Assembly (NCBI RefSeq): GCF_023499255.1
Contig: NZ_CP092183.1
Location: forward strand, 6,754,501 to 6,818,500
Length of the DNA stretch: 64,000 bases
Direction: 5' to 3'
Source: Couchioplanes caeruleus
GTDB taxonomy: Bacteria; Actinomycetota; Actinomycetes; Mycobacteriales; Micromonosporaceae
Of the stretch, positions 7,781 through 16,473 are shown in pieces (position 1 is the first letter of the stretch; every line of letters begins with the position of its first letter). The position numbers were made by a program, and so were the translations under genes. The notes under the pieces are model-generated. The model saw only the letters and a list, made by a program, of their open reading frames with translations. It ran no database searches and was not told the DNA's origin.

Positions 7781-8985
7781 CCGCCGGCCCCGCCCTCGGG
7801 CACGACCCCCGTGACGGCCGCCGTCTCCCGGGCGATCATCTCCTCCAGCGGCGCGCCGTCACAGTTACCGAGAATGACACCGACCCAGCCGGTATCCGGG
7901 TAGATGCTCCAATTCGCGCCGACCCCGGGATTCCCCCCGGCCCGCTGAAAAGCCCACTGACCGCCGACGATGTCGATCGCGACCCCGTACGCCCCGAACG
8001 ACGCCGGACCGTGCGGCAGCTTGGCGCCGGTCAGCACATCGGCCCACGGCCGGTCGAGCAGGGTGCCGTCGCGCAACGCGTACGCGAACCGGACAAGGTC
8101 CGGAGCGGTGGCGAAACCCCCGTCGCCGGGGGCATCGATGAAGGCCCGCGCCGGATTCCTGCCGGCCAGATACGGGTACGCGCTCCCCGCGTCCAAGTGC
8201 CGCACGGCATCCACCACGCTCCCACCGGCCACCTCCATGTACGGGTGCGCGACGTGCCCGTCGGTGAGCCACCGAGGCCGGGTGAAGAAGCCGGAGCCGG
8301 TCATCCCGCACCGCCGGAAGACGTGCTGCTCGACGTAGTCCCAGTACGTCGTACCGGCCACGGCCTCCACGACCAGGGCGGGAAGAAGAACCTCGGGTTC
8401 GGCGTGGGTGGTGCTGGGAAGCCCCGGAACATCCACCAGAGTCGACTGTTCAGCGCGGTGAACGTAATACGCATGCACCTCTGCCCTGCTCCGGAAGACC
8501 CGTTCGACGTCCTCCTCCGGGCCGGCCAGCCCGGAGGCGCCGGAGAGCAGATGATGAACACTCACCCGCTCGGCGATCTCCTTGTCCAGCCCCCGCAGAT
8601 ACTTGCCCACCGGATCGGACAACTGCAGCTTGCCCCGCTGCGCCAGCTGAAGAATGGCCACGGCGTGGAACGGCTTCCCGGCGGAACTGAGGCTGAACGC
8701 TGTGCCCTCGTGGTTACGGATCCCGCGCTCCCGGTCGGCCATGCCGTAACTGCGGGACAGGACGGTCCGGCCCCGGTGCGACAGCAGAACCACACCGGAG
8801 AACCTGCCGTCGGCGGCGAGCTTCGCCACGTACCGGTCGTACGCCCCGCCGGGCCGGGCATCGGGTGGGATCGAGGAACGCGCACCGGCAGCGGGAGCGC
8901 CCACCAGCGGCACGCCGGCCGCAGCCGCCCCGCTCCAGGCGAGCACCCGGCGGCGTGCTATGCCCCGTACGGAATCTAAAGCCAT
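7777..8985 (-). CDS. Exported serine hydrolase, beta-lactamase class C/PBP4* fold, altered active site
   Basis: 402 residues. Residues 1-36 form a probable Tat signal (RRRVLAWSG then an alanine-rich core ending PAAGA). The S-x-x-K motif is present (SSAGK near residue 102), with the usual downstream VHHLLSGASGL block. However, where family members have Y-S-N before LL..VVE, this protein reads THA (PGLPSTTHAEPEVLL), and the H-x-G-G element reads RAGGNPG. The general-base Tyr and the oxyanion-side His therefore seem replaced. It may be a sensor, a binding protein or an esterase with changed chemistry. First gene of the VanZ/two-component operon. Confidence 0.85.
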   Translation of the reverse strand: MALDSVRGIARRRVLAWSGAAAAGVPLVGAPAAGARSSIPPDARPGGAYDRYVAKLAADGRFSGVVLLSHRGRTVLSRSYGMADRERGIRNHEGTAFSLSSAGKPFHAVAILQLAQRGKLQLSDPVGKYLRGLDKEIAERVSVHHLLSGASGLAGPEEDVERVFRSRAEVHAYYVHRAEQSTLVDVPGLPSTTHAEPEVLLPALVVEAVAGTTYWDYVEQHVFRRCGMTGSGFFTRPRWLTDGHVAHPYMEVAGGSVVDAVRHLDAGSAYPYLAGRNPARAFIDAPGDGGFATAPDLVRFAYALRDGTLLDRPWADVLTGAKLPHGPASFGAYGVAIDIVGGQWAFQRAGGNPGVGANWSIYPDTGWVGVILGNCDGAPLEEMIARETAAVTGVVPEGGAGG

Positions 8986-9131
8986 CGTCTCGGCCCCTCC
9001 CAGTCGACAGACCCCAACTGAAACCGAACCGATGTTGCGACGACGTATGCGTTTTCCAATACACGCGCAATACCCACCAACCGGCCTGCGCCCCGGCCGG
9101 TAGGGTCGTTGCCGATTGTCGGCGGAACCCG

Positions 9132-9605
9132 TCAGCGGGCCTGCCGCTCCACGTCCTTGGCCATCGCCCGCAGGGTCGCCCCGAAGCCGACACGACCGGC
9201 AAGCGACAACACCGGCCCCACCATCCGCGTAACGCGATGAGGAGTCACCGTCACGTCCTCGTGCCAGTCCACCCGGCTCCGGCCACCCGCCAGCGGCACC
9301 ACCGAGAAGCCGGCCCGGCCCAGCACCACCCTCCCCCGCTTGACCACCTCGCAGCGCCCGGGGCCATCGTCGGGGGCGTTCCCGCCCGGCGGCTGCCAGA
9401 GCTCCACCGTCATCGGGTCGTCGAACGCGAGCGGCCCGATTCCGGTCCGGGCGACGAAGCCGGCGCCCACGCCGTCGGGCCGGGGTGTCGTCACCCGTAC
9501 GCGGGTGAGCGGCGCCCAGTCGCCGTGCCGGGGCCAGTCGACCATCGTGGCCCAGACCGTGGTGGCGGGCGCAGCCACCTGTTGTGGGACGGTGAACCGG
9601 GCCAT
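9132..9605 (-). CDS. SRPBCC family protein
   Basis: 157 residues. The start MARFTVPQQVAAP leads into a Polyketide_cyc2-like SRPBCC fold (TTVWATMVDWPRHGDWAPL, then GRSRVDWHEDV and the C-terminal helix GATLRAMAKDVERQA). ATG at 9605 is preferred to a TTG at 9614 because ggag lies 5 nt upstream of it. These proteins bind hydrophobic ligands or act as cyclases or toxin-antitoxin-like partners; nothing here decides. It ends 146 bp before the hydrolase operon and starts 30 bp after the end of the permease gene, so it might be cotranscribed with the sugar ABC genes. Confidence 0.8.
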   Translation of the reverse strand: MARFTVPQQVAAPATTVWATMVDWPRHGDWAPLTRVRVTTPRPDGVGAGFVARTGIGPLAFDDPMTVELWQPPGGNAPDDGPGRCEVVKRGRVVLGRAGFSVVPLAGGRSRVDWHEDVTVTPHRVTRMVGPVLSLAGRVGFGATLRAMAKDVERQAR

Positions 9606-9636
9606 GTGCTCCAAGATAGCCCGGTGAAACCTATGG

Positions 9637-11655
9637 TCAGCCCTTCACCGCCCCCGCCGTCAGCCCTTCCGTGAGGAACCGCTGCCCGAAGGCGTACATG
9701 ATCACCACCGGGATGCTCACCAGCAACGATGCCGCCGCCAGCTGCCCCTGCGGCACCACGTCCCCGGCGATCATCGACTGCATGCCGACCGGGAGCGTCT
9801 TGTACTCGTCCTTGGTGATGAACACGAACGCGAAGAGGAACTCGTTCCAGGCGTTGGTCAGGGTGAACAGCGCGACCGCCAGCACTCCCGGCTTGGCCAG
9901 CGGCAGCACCACCCGCCCGAACGCCTGGACGCGCGAGCAGCCGTCGACCAGCGCGGCCTCCTCGAGCTCGGCCGGGATGGAGGAGAAATATCCCGCCAGC
10001 AGCCAGGTCGCGAACGGCAGCGTGAAGGTCGGGTACGTCAGCACCAGCGACCACAGCGAGTCGGTGAGCCGTACGCCGATGAGCAGCTGGTAGAGCGGGA
10101 TGAACAAGAGCGCGCCGGGCATCACGTACGTCAGCAGCACCGTGACGGTGAAGCCCTGCGCGCCGCGGAAGCGCAGGCGGGCCAGCGCATAGCCGGCCAG
10201 GACCGCGCAGATGAGGGCCACCACCGTCGACGCGCCGGAGACCAGCAGGGTGTTGGCGTACCAGCGGGCGAACGGCTGGTTGGTGAACAGCGCGGTGAAC
10301 TGCTCGAGGGTCCACGGCGTCGGCCACAGGTCGTGGGTGCGCGTGACGACCTGGCCCTCGGACTTGAAGGCCGTGACGGCGATCCAGTACAGCGGGGCCA
10401 GCACGAAGCCGAGCAGCCCCGCCATCGCCACCCAGGATCCCGTACGCGACACCACGGTCGACGTACGGCGACCGCCGCGGGCCTGGAGCGTCGAGACCAC
10501 CCGGCCCACCATGGCCGCGATCAGCAGGATCACGCCGAGGACGACCACCGCCTTCCAGAAGATCTGCGGCGACGCCCAGGCCAGCAGGCCGGTGAACACC
10601 GCCGCGAGGATCCAGGGCAGCGCCGTGCGGATGGTGCCGGGCCGGCCGTCGCTGCGGCGCCCCCGGAGCGGCCCGGTGCCGGAGTCGCGGCGCAGCAACC
10701 GGACCAGGAAGAAGACCAGCGCGCCGATGACCGGCAGCATGACGAGCGTGACCGCCGCTCCCGCGCCGTACTGCAGCTGCAAAATCGCTTTCGAGTACGC
10801 GACCAGCACGTACGGTGCGGTCACGTTGCCCGGACCGCCCTGGGTGAGCAGCCAGATGAGGTCGAAGTTGTTGAACGTCCAGATCGACGACAGGGTCACC
10901 GTGACGGTCATGACGTGCCGCAGTCCGGGCAGCGTCACGTGGGCGAAACGCTGCCAGGCGGAGGCGCCGTCGATGGTCGCCGCCTCGTACTGGTCCGCCG
11001 GGATGGCCTTCAGGCCCGCGAGGAAGCAGACGGTGAAGAACGGCACGCCCTTCCACACGTTGACCAGGATCACGGACGGCATCGCCAGCGACGGGTCGGA
11101 CAGCCAGCCCGCCGGCCAGCTGTCGACGAGGTGCGCGTCGGCCAGCAGCGGGCCGATCCCCGAGCTGGTGAGCAGGGTGTTGACGCTGCCGAAGATCGGG
11201 TCGAGCAACGTACGCCAGCTGAACGCCGTCACCACCGTCGGCACCACCCACGGCACCAGCAGCAGCCCGGTGAGCACGGCGCGGCCGCGGCGCCGGTGAT
11301 GCAGCAGCAGGGCCGCGGCGAGACCCAGGACAACCTTGAAGATCTCGGCGTACGCGGTGAAGACGAAGGAGTTCACGACGCCGGCGTGGAACTGCTCGTC
11401 GCCGGCGAGGGCGAGGTAGTTGTCCAGGCCGACGAAGACGTCGTCCTGCCCGTGCCGTTCGGTGGTGCTGGTGATCATCGACCGGGCGATGGGCAGGAGC
11501 ACGAGCACGCCGACCAGGACGGCCGTCGGCGCCAGGAACAGCGCTGCGAGGCGCCAGTCCCGGCCCAGCCACCGCTGGGTCCTGGTGAGCGAGCCGGGCC
11601 CCGGCGGCGAGGGTGCCCGCCTGACCGGGGCCGGCGCTTGGCGCACCGTGCTCAC
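9637..11655 (-). CDS. Sugar ABC transporter permease, MalF and MalG domains fused in one polypeptide
   Basis: 672 residues without interruption. The first half is a MalF-type permease with EAA loop EAATIDGASAWQRFAHVTLP at about residue 224; the second is a MalG-type permease with EEAALVDGCSRVQAFGRVVL at about residue 564. The halves are joined by an Arg-rich cytoplasmic stretch and two extra hydrophobic segments (ILAAVFTGLLAWAS; AVVVLGVILLIAAMVG) before the second permease begins. These extra helices would keep the topology right. The GTG start overlaps the stop of the binding-protein gene (GTGA). No ATPase is encoded nearby; MsiK-type shared ATPases normally serve such actinobacterial importers. 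Confidence 0.88.
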   Translation of the reverse strand: MSTVRQAPAPVRRAPSPPGPGSLTRTQRWLGRDWRLAALFLAPTAVLVGVLVLLPIARSMITSTTERHGQDDVFVGLDNYLALAGDEQFHAGVVNSFVFTAYAEIFKVVLGLAAALLLHHRRRGRAVLTGLLLVPWVVPTVVTAFSWRTLLDPIFGSVNTLLTSSGIGPLLADAHLVDSWPAGWLSDPSLAMPSVILVNVWKGVPFFTVCFLAGLKAIPADQYEAATIDGASAWQRFAHVTLPGLRHVMTVTVTLSSIWTFNNFDLIWLLTQGGPGNVTAPYVLVAYSKAILQLQYGAGAAVTLVMLPVIGALVFFLVRLLRRDSGTGPLRGRRSDGRPGTIRTALPWILAAVFTGLLAWASPQIFWKAVVVLGVILLIAAMVGRVVSTLQARGGRRTSTVVSRTGSWVAMAGLLGFVLAPLYWIAVTAFKSEGQVVTRTHDLWPTPWTLEQFTALFTNQPFARWYANTLLVSGASTVVALICAVLAGYALARLRFRGAQGFTVTVLLTYVMPGALLFIPLYQLLIGVRLTDSLWSLVLTYPTFTLPFATWLLAGYFSSIPAELEEAALVDGCSRVQAFGRVVLPLAKPGVLAVALFTLTNAWNEFLFAFVFITKDEYKTLPVGMQSMIAGDVVPQGQLAAASLLVSIPVVIMYAFGQRFLTEGLTAGAVKG

Positions 11656-13082
11656 TGGGGCAGCCCTTGCTGGTTGAAGATCTGCACCATCTTCGCGTGG
11701 GCGGCGGTCACCGCCTGCGCGGGAGCCGTGCCCTGAACGACCTGCTGCATCATGTCGGTCAGGACGTACGCCGCGACGACGGCCTGCTGGCCGGCGCTGG
11801 CCTTCTGCGGGAAGGCGAGACCGTTCTTCGTCTTCAGCGGCAGCGGCTGCTGGGACATCGTGCGCAGCAGCGGGAACGACGGGTCGCCGCCGGTGAAGTA
11901 CGGGTCGGCGTCCCACACCTTGTCCCAGGCGGGCATCACCAGGCCGGGCGCCTCCTTTGCGACCCCGACCAGGGCGGGCCCGCTGACCAGGTACTGCGCG
12001 AGGAGCTTGGCGAGCGCCGCGTTCTTGGCCCCCTTGAAGACGACGAACCCCTGGGACTGGCCGAGCAGCAGGGACTTGTCGGTCGCCGGCCCGATGCAGT
12101 CCGAGAAGACGTGCGTGTTGGCGTACACCGGATTCTTCTTGGTCTTGGAATCCGCATAGACGCTGAAGCTGTTGCGGGTGTAGCCGAGGATGCCGGCGAG
12201 CCAGTTCTCGTTGTTGCTGGTGTCGGTCCAGCTGGCCACGCCCGGCGGCAGCATCGGCTTGTACTTGGGGTTGGTGTAGATGTCGCCCAGGAACGTCACG
12301 GCCTGCACCGTCTCGGGCGAGTTGAACGTGACCTTCCTGCCGTCGTTGGAGGCGATCGATCCGCCGTACGCGTTGATCAGCGCCTCGATCACGCCGTTGC
12401 CGTCGCCGGACCGGTTCATCGTCAGGCCCCACCCGAACCGGCGCTTGCCCGGATCCGAGATGGCGAGGCACACGTCGCGCAGTTCCTCCCAGCTGTAGAC
12501 GTCCTTGGGGGCGATGCCCTTCTCCTGCATCCAGTCCTTGCGCAGGAACGACCCGATACCGATGAAGTGGTACGGGATGGCGTACCACTTGCCGTCGAAG
12601 ACGCAGAAGTTCTTGGCCTCCGCGCAGGGCTCGCCGTACTTGGCGGTCAGCGCCTCGACGACGTCCGTCACGTCCTCCAGGTCGCCCAGGGCGTGGAACT
12701 GCGCGATGAACCGGGAGTCCGTCATGAACGCCAGGTCGCGCGCCACCCCGCCCTTCACCTCGGCGTCGATCTTGGCGACGACGTCGCCGGCGTCGGCCTG
12801 CACCAGGCTGTTCTCGATCTTCGTACCGGTGGAGTCGGCGAACTTGCGGATCGACTTGTCGAGCGCATCGTTCGCCGTGGTCGAGTACAGCTTCTGCGAC
12901 AGCACACCCATCGTGGAGCCCTTGAGCGACGCCGCGCTGTCGAGCAGTTCCTTCGGCACGTCCGGCTGCACACTGGCCGACGAGCCGGAGCTGTCCCCGC
13001 ACGCGGCCAGGCCGGCCGCGCCGAGCACGCCCGCTCCCATCCCCAGAAAATTGCGCCGCGACCACAACTGCCTGTCCTGCAT
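11652..13082 (-). CDS. Carbohydrate ABC transporter substrate-binding lipoprotein
   Basis: About 476 residues. The N-terminus SRRNFLGMGAGVLG carries a twin-arginine motif and ends in lipobox LAAC, so it is exported folded and anchored outside the membrane. The mature part has the family-1 extracellular binding-protein layout (WYAIPYHFIGIGSFLRKDW; NGVIEALINAYGG). ATG at 13082 is favoured since gggagg is 9 nt away, against 3 nt for the ATG at 13088. It is cotranscribed and translationally coupled with the fused permease. Ligand unknown, probably an oligosaccharide; IclR upstream is the likely regulator. Confidence 0.9.
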   Translation of the reverse strand: MQDRQLWSRRNFLGMGAGVLGAAGLAACGDSSGSSASVQPDVPKELLDSAASLKGSTMGVLSQKLYSTTANDALDKSIRKFADSTGTKIENSLVQADAGDVVAKIDAEVKGGVARDLAFMTDSRFIAQFHALGDLEDVTDVVEALTAKYGEPCAEAKNFCVFDGKWYAIPYHFIGIGSFLRKDWMQEKGIAPKDVYSWEELRDVCLAISDPGKRRFGWGLTMNRSGDGNGVIEALINAYGGSIASNDGRKVTFNSPETVQAVTFLGDIYTNPKYKPMLPPGVASWTDTSNNENWLAGILGYTRNSFSVYADSKTKKNPVYANTHVFSDCIGPATDKSLLLGQSQGFVVFKGAKNAALAKLLAQYLVSGPALVGVAKEAPGLVMPAWDKVWDADPYFTGGDPSFPLLRTMSQQPLPLKTKNGLAFPQKASAGQQAVVAAYVLTDMMQQVVQGTAPAQAVTAAHAKMVQIFNQQGLPQ

Positions 13083-13220
13083 GGACATTCGCCTCCCTCG
13101 TATCCCCTGAGCGCTGCACTCCTGCGTGTCTCGACGGCAGCGGCCATGGACGCCGCCGGCTCGGCACTTGTGATGCGATCGGCGACGGGCTGAGGAAGCG
13201 ACGCTGACGGTCCTATGGCG

Positions 13221-13254
13221 TTCGAGATTTCGAACGATGGTTCGAGATATCGTA
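13221..13254. promoter_or_regulatory. Two tandem IclR-type operator half-palindromes
   Basis: ttcgagatttcgaa (13221-13234) and ttcgagatatcgta (13241-13254) are 20-bp-phased copies of a TTCGA-N4-TCGAA type inverted repeat. They lie just downstream of the promoter of the sugar-binding-protein operon and next to an IclR gene, so a roadblock mode of repression is likely. Inference from position and symmetry. Confidence 0.6.
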
Positions 13255-13267
13255 TGGAGTGGTCGCG

Positions 13268-13296
13268 ACGCTAGAGGACACCCACAGGGGTGTCAA
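13268..13296 (-). promoter_or_regulatory. Promoter of the sugar ABC operon with an internal inverted repeat
   Basis: Reading leftward: -35 TTGACA (complement of 13291-13296), a 17-nt spacer and -10 TAGCGT (complement of 13268-13273). The spacer and -35 hold an inverted repeat gacaccc-N4-gggtgtc at 13277-13294, suitable for a regulator that blocks RNA polymerase. Transcription would start near 13261, running over the two operator copies. Confidence 0.6.
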
Positions 13297-13334
13297 TGTT
13301 TCGATACGGTTTCTGGCCCGAAGCGGCAAGCGGC

Positions 13335-14105
13335 CTAACGAACGCGGCCCGAGTAGCCCATGCGCGCGGACAGCGTGGCAGCGCCCTCGCGCACCAGATC
13401 GGCCCACTCCACGTGCGCCTGCGGCGTCCACCGGATGATCGGCGCCGAAACGCTCATCGCGGCGATGACGACGCCCGAATGGTCCCGTACCGCCGCAGCG
13501 ACGCACCGCATCGCGCCGTCGGACTCCCCGCTGTCGACTGCGAGGCCCTCGGCCCGTACGCGATCCAGGTGCTCGCGCAGAAGGTCGGGGTCGGTGATGC
13601 TGTCCGGTGTCATGCCCGGCAGGTCACCCTTCGCCAGCACGGCGTCCAGCGCCACCGGATCGAGACCCGACAGCAGGACCTTGCCCACCGCCGTACAGTT
13701 CGCCGGCAGCCGCCGCCCCACCGCGGAGACCATCCGGACGGGGTGGGTGCTGTCGACCTTGACGAGGTAGATGACATCGGCACCGTCGAGCACGGCGACA
13801 TGGACGGCCTCATTGCACGCGGCGGCCAGATCGCGCGTGACGCCCTGCGCCTCGCGCACCAGATCCAGCTGTCCGGCGAAGGCCGCGCCGAGCTGGAACA
13901 GCGGCATCCCGAGCCGGTACTGGACCGGCTGGCCGGGCACGGAGATCAGGTACGCCCGCTCCACCAGCGTGACGAGCAGCTCATGAACAGTGGTACGCGG
14001 CAGATCGAGCCGCTCCATCACCTCGCGCGCCGACAGCTGCGGCCGCTCCAGGAAGAGCTCGAGGATGTCGAGCGCACGGCTGACCGCCGGTACCACACGA
14101 GGCAT
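13335..14105 (-). CDS. IclR-family transcriptional regulator
   Basis: 256 residues: N-terminal winged helix (VSRALDILELFLERP; LDLPRTTVHELLVTL) and the IclR effector domain with GRRLPANCTAVGKVLLSGL and a C-terminal GVVIAAMSVSAP block, the usual effector pocket strands. ATG at 14105 is used as MPRVVPAVSRALDIL matches family starts. Transcribed in the same direction as and 250 bp upstream of the sugar ABC operon whose control region carries matching operator-like repeats. It probably senses a sugar or sugar acid. Confidence 0.9.
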   Translation of the reverse strand: MPRVVPAVSRALDILELFLERPQLSAREVMERLDLPRTTVHELLVTLVERAYLISVPGQPVQYRLGMPLFQLGAAFAGQLDLVREAQGVTRDLAAACNEAVHVAVLDGADVIYLVKVDSTHPVRMVSAVGRRLPANCTAVGKVLLSGLDPVALDAVLAKGDLPGMTPDSITDPDLLREHLDRVRAEGLAVDSGESDGAMRCVAAAVRDHSGVVIAAMSVSAPIIRWTPQAHVEWADLVREGAATLSARMGYSGRVR

Positions 14106-14252
14106 GGTGAGGATCCCTTCGCAATACCTGAGAAGGGTAACTGCGTCCGATCCTTGCGCCACGTACCGGCCTCGTCGCAACCAGCGACAGCCGCCAACAT
14201 TGACGCCTCCGCGACCGCCATTCAATGATCCAGCCCGGCGTTCACGGCATTC

Positions 14253-14625
14253 GTGATGCTCCAGATCGCCTCCGGCTATGCGGTGGGAATCCTGGAGTCG
14301 GTGCTCAACGCGTACCTGTCAGACCTGCCCGGCGCCACCACCCTGCTGAACCGGCGGCACGGCTTCTTCGGAATCGGGGCGCTGCTCGGACTGCCGGTCG
14401 CCACCGGGATCATCGCCGCCGCCGCCTGGCCGGCGGCCATGCTGCTGGATGCGGTGGCCATCCCACTCACGGCCGGCTACCTCGTCGAGGCGCGGCAACA
14501 GACCGAAACCTTTGCCGGGTACGCGGTCAGCGGTTACTGGCTCGGGTTGGCCGCGGGCCGGTTTCTGCTGAGTCCGATCGTCGCGCGGCTCGGGTTCACC
14601 GCGGTCGGCTTGATGCAACCCGGCT
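14253..14625 (+). pseudogene. MFS transporter remnant
   Basis: The frame beginning at 14253 reads GILESVLNAYLSDLPGATTLLNRRHGFFGIGALLG, a middle piece of a fucose-permease-like MFS protein (E-x-x-LNAYLS, N-x-x-H-x-FFG-x-GALLG), then jumps to another MFS piece with SGYWLGLAAGRFLLSPIV. Helices in between are missing, there is no credible start, and the frame then runs into the opposite PAP2 gene. Best read as an internally deleted leftover of a roughly 400-residue transporter. Confidence 0.7.
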
Positions 14626-14626
14626 G

Positions 14627-15244
14627 TCAGAAACCTCGGAACAGGACGAACACCACCACCATCGCCAGCCCCACCGCGGCACCGGCGACGACCTGGGCGC
14701 CTGTGTGGTCGGTGAGGCGCACCCGCGACCAGGCGACCAACGCGACCAGCGGCAGCAACGCCCACAGCACGCGACCGTGGACGACCGCCAGAATGCCTGT
14801 CGTCATCATGGCCACCATCGCGTGGACCGAGATCTTCCAGAAGCTGCTGACCACGATGAGCACCGCGGCATCCGCCAGAATCACGCCGACGACCGCCACC
14901 AGATCACGCGGCGCGCCGCCCACCAGCAGCCCCACCAGCCCGGCCACGACGCTGACCAGGCCCACGACGAACGGCAGCAGCCGGTGCTCGCGAACACCGA
15001 CGTGCATGTCGGTGAGGGTCCGTCGCCGTACGCGGGCGAAGATGTAGCCGAGAGGGACCACGCTGACGAACACGACGGCGAGCAGACCCCAGCCCAGGCC
15101 CGGCCAGGCACCGACGGCGTGCACGGGAACAACCACCAGCAGCACGCTCAGCAGCGCCCCCGGCGACAACACATCGGTGATCAGCTTGGCAGCCCGCCGC
15201 GACCGGCCGCGCTCATCGGGCGCCGCGCCGGCGGTAGTCATCAT
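14627..15244 (-). CDS. PAP2-superfamily membrane phosphatase
   Basis: 205 residues with five to six membrane helices. The catalytic C-terminal block WSRVRLTDHTGAQVVAGA keeps the S-R-x-x-L-x-D-H-x-x-x-Q-V core of PAP2 motif 3; an upstream KISVHAMVA supplies the motif 2 histidine. Motif 1 is not obvious, as in many PAP2-like actinobacterial proteins. Likely dephosphorylates a prenyl or lipid phosphate at the membrane. A ggaggaggg precedes the ATG at 15244 by 9 nt. Confidence 0.8.
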   Translation of the reverse strand: MMTTAGAAPDERGRSRRAAKLITDVLSPGALLSVLLVVVPVHAVGAWPGLGWGLLAVVFVSVVPLGYIFARVRRRTLTDMHVGVREHRLLPFVVGLVSVVAGLVGLLVGGAPRDLVAVVGVILADAAVLIVVSSFWKISVHAMVAMMTTGILAVVHGRVLWALLPLVALVAWSRVRLTDHTGAQVVAGAAVGLAMVVVFVLFRGF

Positions 15245-15303
15245 GGTGATGAGCCCTCCTCCGACACAACCGCGACACCCGGCGCCACCCCGGCCCGATC
15301 GGC

Positions 15304-15792
15304 CTAGAGACGGTCTGCCAGGGCGACGGTGAAGGCTTTGACCTGGTCCGGCGTACTGGTCCGGTCGGGCTGGACCGTAATCGTCACCACCAGATTGCTG
15401 ACCCGCACATAAAAGTCACGATCCTGGACGTACGCGTCGTCGCCGACGCCGGCCAGCGGGGTCATACCCGGCCGGGAACCGATGTCGCTCATCAACTGCT
15501 TCGCCCCGGCGATGTCGCGCACCGGCTCACTGAAGCTCACGGTGATCTTGGGCGCGTCGGTGTACTGCGGGTGGCCCTCCGGCAGCCGGAGATCACAGAT
15601 CCCCGGCTTACCGGCCGGCCGCAGCTCGTACGGCACGCCCAGCTCGTCGACCACCGGCTCGATCTTGGGGCACGCGCGCGGGGCCATGTCGTAGCGGCCC
15701 TCCTTCTGCGTCACCACGTACCAGACCCCGACACCGGCCGCGATCAGCAGGACGGGCGCGAGGACGAGAATGACAAAGGCACGCAGGCGCAT
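15304..15792 (-). CDS. Membrane-anchored hypothetical protein
   Basis: 162 residues. One N-terminal membrane helix (FVILVLAPVLLIAAGVGVWYVV) puts the remainder outside the cell. The ectodomain has two Cys (in RACPKIEP and GICDLRLPEG) that may form a disulfide, and a pattern resembling DUF3558-type actinobacterial exported proteins (GVGDDAYVQD, VRVSNLVVTITVQ). That resemblance is tentative. Start ATG at 15792 begins the helix directly. It ends 60 bp upstream of the PAP2 start in the same direction. Confidence 0.65.
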   Translation of the reverse strand: MRLRAFVILVLAPVLLIAAGVGVWYVVTQKEGRYDMAPRACPKIEPVVDELGVPYELRPAGKPGICDLRLPEGHPQYTDAPKITVSFSEPVRDIAGAKQLMSDIGSRPGMTPLAGVGDDAYVQDRDFYVRVSNLVVTITVQPDRTSTPDQVKAFTVALADRL

Positions 15793-15922
15793 GGCCGCCG
15801 ATCCTAGATCAGGCGGCCGAGAGGTTCGGGGTGAGCAGCCGCCCGGTCTCGCCATGTCGTCGAGCCGCCGACCGACGCTGTTGCCCACCCCCTGCGAGGC
15901 GGGCAACGGCGTCAGCGTCCGG

Positions 15923-16354
15923 TCAGGGCTTGTAGTACGACTGGGAGGTGAGGTCGTATTCCTTGTCGTTCATCCAGACCGTCACGTAGTTCGCGCCGCC
16001 GGGGACGTCCGCCGGGGCCGTGAAGTCAACTGCGTAGCTCCTCGTCACCGAGGCGTCGTTGCAGGCCCAGGAGCTCGACATCTGGCCGAGGTAGGAGCCC
16101 CCGCCATCGGCGGTGACGGTGGCTGTGGTGGCGCCCACCTTCCGGCAGTTGCCCGCCGTGACCCGCAGAGTGCCCTCGACGCGGACGCTACGGTTCTGCC
16201 ACTGGGCAGTGCCCGAGAAGGTCGAGTTGCCATAGGCAAGGCTGACCGCGGTCGTGGGATACGCCGCCTGGGCCGGGCCGGCGACGCCGGCCAGAGCCGC
16301 GGTCGCCCCGATCACCAGAAGGGCCCCGGCGCTGACTTTGTGGTTGATGGCCAA
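15923..16354 (-). CDS. Small secreted protein of unknown function
   Basis: 143 residues from a TTG start at 16354 with gaggag about 8 nt upstream. Residues 1-30 are a Sec signal peptide (SAGALLVIGATAALAGVAG ending AQA). The mature 110 residues look like a single beta-rich domain with two Cys (GNCRKVG, SSWACNDAS) that probably pair. No catalytic motif seen; I do not recognise a family. Intergenic spacing on both sides suggests monocistronic transcription. Confidence 0.7.
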   Translation of the reverse strand: MAINHKVSAGALLVIGATAALAGVAGPAQAAYPTTAVSLAYGNSTFSGTAQWQNRSVRVEGTLRVTAGNCRKVGATTATVTADGGGSYLGQMSSSWACNDASVTRSYAVDFTAPADVPGGANYVTVWMNDKEYDLTSQSYYKP

Positions 16355-16473
16355 CGGAATATCTCCTCGCAACGTCCATTGAGGAGGCGAGGGTAGCAAT
16401 AGACCATCCTCATGCTGCGCAGCGGCGATCCGTGCAAAGCCACGTCCCTTCGGCCCACCTGCCGGCGTCGTGC

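Noticed and set aside
9637..13167. A single open frame of about 1,176 codons covering the permease and the binding-protein gene
   Set aside because: Only the part after the GTG at 11655 has permease sequence; upstream it is an antiphase shadow of the binding-protein gene, with a Gly/Arg-rich composition.
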